Source: Monosiga brevicollis MX1 (Eukaryota; Opisthokonta; Choanoflagellata; Craspedida; Salpingoecidae). From it: 64,000 nt of DNA. The notes under the pieces were generated by a model. It ran no database searches. It worked only from the letters and a program-made list of their open reading frames with translations, and was not told the origin of the DNA. Made by a program: the position numbers and the translations under genes. Position 1 is the stretch's first letter. The number at the start of each line of letters is the position of its first letter. The stretch is from contig NW_001865058.1 in NCBI RefSeq assembly GCF_000002865.3, positions 354,433 through 418,432 on the forward strand. The letters run 5' to 3'. Positions 62,201 through 64,000 of the stretch are shown in pieces.

Positions 62201-63147
62201 TCTACATGTTTCGAGGTCGATGAACGTGTGGCCGAGGCAAAGCGGTGGAAAGAGGACAAGAGAAAAAAAAACATAAAATACAGAAACAAGAGGAGAAAAA
62301 AAAAAAAAAAAAAAAGGCAGGGGAAACAAAATGAAAAAAGAAAAAGGCCCGAATAAAAAACAAGCTATTTTGAGAACATGTTGGATGAGGCAGGGGGGTA
62401 GGGGGCAGGGGCGCGCACCGTAATGGCTTTGGGTTGGCCATAGCGAAGGGTCAGGCGGAAAGTGACTTGGTCGCCCGGGGCGAGGCGGACATCATCGGGA
62501 ACCTCGCGTCCAAGGAAGGGGATGTGGTAAAAATAGGGAAAGTCGGGGCGCGGGTCGTTGAATTGCACCTGCAAGTAGGAAAAGTTGTTGTTACGTTGCG
62601 GTTTACGCTTGGAGCGTGGGGGTTGGGCCTCGACAATGGTGCCAAAAACGGGGAAAGCCAGGACGGGCTGCTGGGTGTCAACGGGGATGGATTGAAGGTC
62701 TACGGCAAAGTAGCTATCGTGGTGGCGGTGAATGCGAAACTTGAGGGGTGCACCGATCGCGACCTCCTCGGGCTGGCATTTGAGCTCGCGAAAGTTGAAG
62801 TAAATTTGTCCAGTGAAGTGGCTGCTGGCAATAAAGCCGTAGGTGTCCATCAGGCGGGAAATGGCACCAGTGCAGAAGCCGCGGTTCTGGGCGGCCTGTT
62901 CGATGGTGGCGCGCTCTCCATAGAAGGTTTCGTTAACAAAGAGAGTGACGTCCCGGAACTCACGCCCTGTGAAATCTGGTGCCACGGGCTCCTCGGGCAC
63001 AAAGGGTGCCAGCCCGTGATCGTCTGAGGTGCGGTTTGCGCGCAGGTCGGTGCACGAGGTTGGGGCGCGGTGAGCACATCGCTAGGCAGTAGCAATGGAC
63101 ACCGGGGTGAAACGGTGAGACGGTGAGATGGCGTGACACAAACCCAT
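59224..63147 (-). CDS. CSDE1: CSDE1/UNR-type multi-cold-shock-domain RNA-binding protein
   Basis: Eleven exons: tentative 63147-63144 (4 bases), then 63023-62419, 62201-61383, 61261-61175, 61047-60968, 60784-60685, 60588-60031, 59942-59880, 59761-59697, 59557-59501 and 59392-59224. They give 868 residues (human 798). Canonical or near-canonical cold-shock modules are visible as DTYGFIASSHFTGQIYFNF, GGFGFIAALG with EDVYYHES, TNYGFVEAHVSDSQYFFHGS and DTYGYIETEEKKRVYF, alternating with non-canonical ones, the arrangement typical of UNR. Near the C-terminus, RLPRGPVAGEGF corresponds to the SUZ-C-like RQPRGPDNSMGF of CSDE1. UNR binds purine-rich mRNA elements and acts in translation and mRNA stability. 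An acidic insert (about residues 545-600) is lineage-specific. The 4-base first exon (ATGG) is inferred only from phase. Confidence 0.92.
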
Positions 63148-64000
63148 GCTGGCTGATCTGCGGGGCGGAGGGAAAGTCGACGAGCCTGCTGTGACACAGG
63201 TGATGTGATGGAAATCCGGCGAGGCGAGCTATCGACGCACAAGGTCGAGAGTGAGGCCAACAGCAGTGGTAGGTGTACGCAGCCCTCTGAGGATACCCGA
63301 CCCGGAGCTTCACAGCGGGGAACACGCTCCACTCCCAGCAATGGGGTGGGGGGGGGGGGGGGGGAACAAGGGTGCGTCGGAGTCAAGGTGGGAAGGGACC
63401 GACCGCTTCAGGTTCAGTGAGCTCGTCGCCCTCGTCGTCGTTCGTCGACCTTCGTTCGCGAAATAAAATCTGACGTTGGTTCTCTGTGAGATCGGTTCAA
63501 GTCTTCGCTCTCTCTGAGTTTGTTGGTCACATCATCATCTTCTCTGGTTTCGTGTAATAAACATAGTGAAGGCAATTTGCTGGTTTCACTTATTCTCTGA
63601 CATTGGTCCTGGTTCAAGTCAACGGCCCTGCCAGTACACGTGTACTTCCGACCCCTCTCTGGTGCTGGCACAGCATGTGATGACCCCTCTAATTTGAACA
63701 TGTTTAGATACAGGATGTAACTCGATTATGCAATCGTGAGGCGTCTGACGCCGGGCACCGGGGGTGCCCGAAGCAGTTCTTTTTGGGAGCAGCAGCTGTG
63801 AGTCTATGTGGGCTTGCAGGTGTTCATCCTTTCTATCGTCATCTCTATCATCACTTAAAAAGAGCGGGAGGGGGAGTGGAATGACACTCATCTTCTCGTC
63901 GCTGCACACACTTGGACACCAACGGCTGGTTGGGTAAACGGACAATCACGACCGACTCGTAGGCGCGACAGAGAGGCATGGCAGAAGATACTCGCTAGTT
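63148..64000. promoter_or_regulatory. Upstream region of CSDE1, to window end
   Basis: 853 bases holding the CSDE1 promoter and 5' UTR, with a G-rich run (63347-63363). A minus-strand frame of about 42 codons near 63,855-63,981 has no recognisable similarity. I see no other supported gene. Confidence 0.5.

Overview
This window is nuclear DNA from an intron-rich, GC-rich, compact unicellular eukaryote. Gene content points to a holozoan, most probably a choanoflagellate of the Monosiga/Salpingoeca kind. The reasons are animal-type genes in a protist-like layout (GM2 activator, chondroitin GalNAc-transferase-like enzyme, ATP7, CSDE1/UNR, USP1, CNOT10, an LRR receptor kinase), introns mostly of about 70-260 bp with GT..AG ends, and short intergenic spaces full of CT/GA and CA/GT microsatellites. 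The species is inferred from gene style only. Exon structures were read by hand: splice sites were chosen so that reading phase and family similarity both hold.

Left third (1-24,400): a TPP1-like S53 protease with an EGF module and membrane anchor (+), a GM2-activator-like lipid-binding protein (-), a type II membrane chondroitin GalNAc-transferase-like enzyme (-), a copper P-type ATPase with four metal-binding domains (+), a USP1-like deubiquitinase interrupted by an assembly gap (+), PDCD5 (-) and the double AAA ATPase AFG2A/SPATA5 (-).

Middle (24,400-47,700): a 14-3-3 protein (+), lipin phosphatidate phosphatase (+), site-1 protease MBTPS1 (-, 24 exons), proteasome subunit alpha-2 (+), cytochrome c oxidase subunit 6A (+) and CNOT10 of the CCR4-NOT complex (-).

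Right third (47,700-64,000): an unrecognised multi-spanning membrane protein (+), an assembly gap, an intronless LRR receptor with a cytoplasmic TKL-type kinase (+), an unrecognised coiled-coil protein (+), the C-terminal exon of a small membrane protein (-), the mitochondrial inner-membrane organiser MIC10 (+) and the cold-shock-domain RNA-binding protein CSDE1/UNR (-).

No operon logic is expected. Several genes lie on membranes or in the lysosomal/secretory route (TPP1-like, GM2A-like, GalNAc-transferase, ATP7, site-1 protease), lipin and site-1 protease both act in lipid homeostasis, and the rest are housekeeping. I found no mobile element, tRNA, rRNA or CRISPR array. The best candidates for something undescribed are the anchored TPP1-EGF protein, the intronless LRR-TKL receptor and the orphan membrane protein at 48.6 kb; none amounts to a demonstrated new system.
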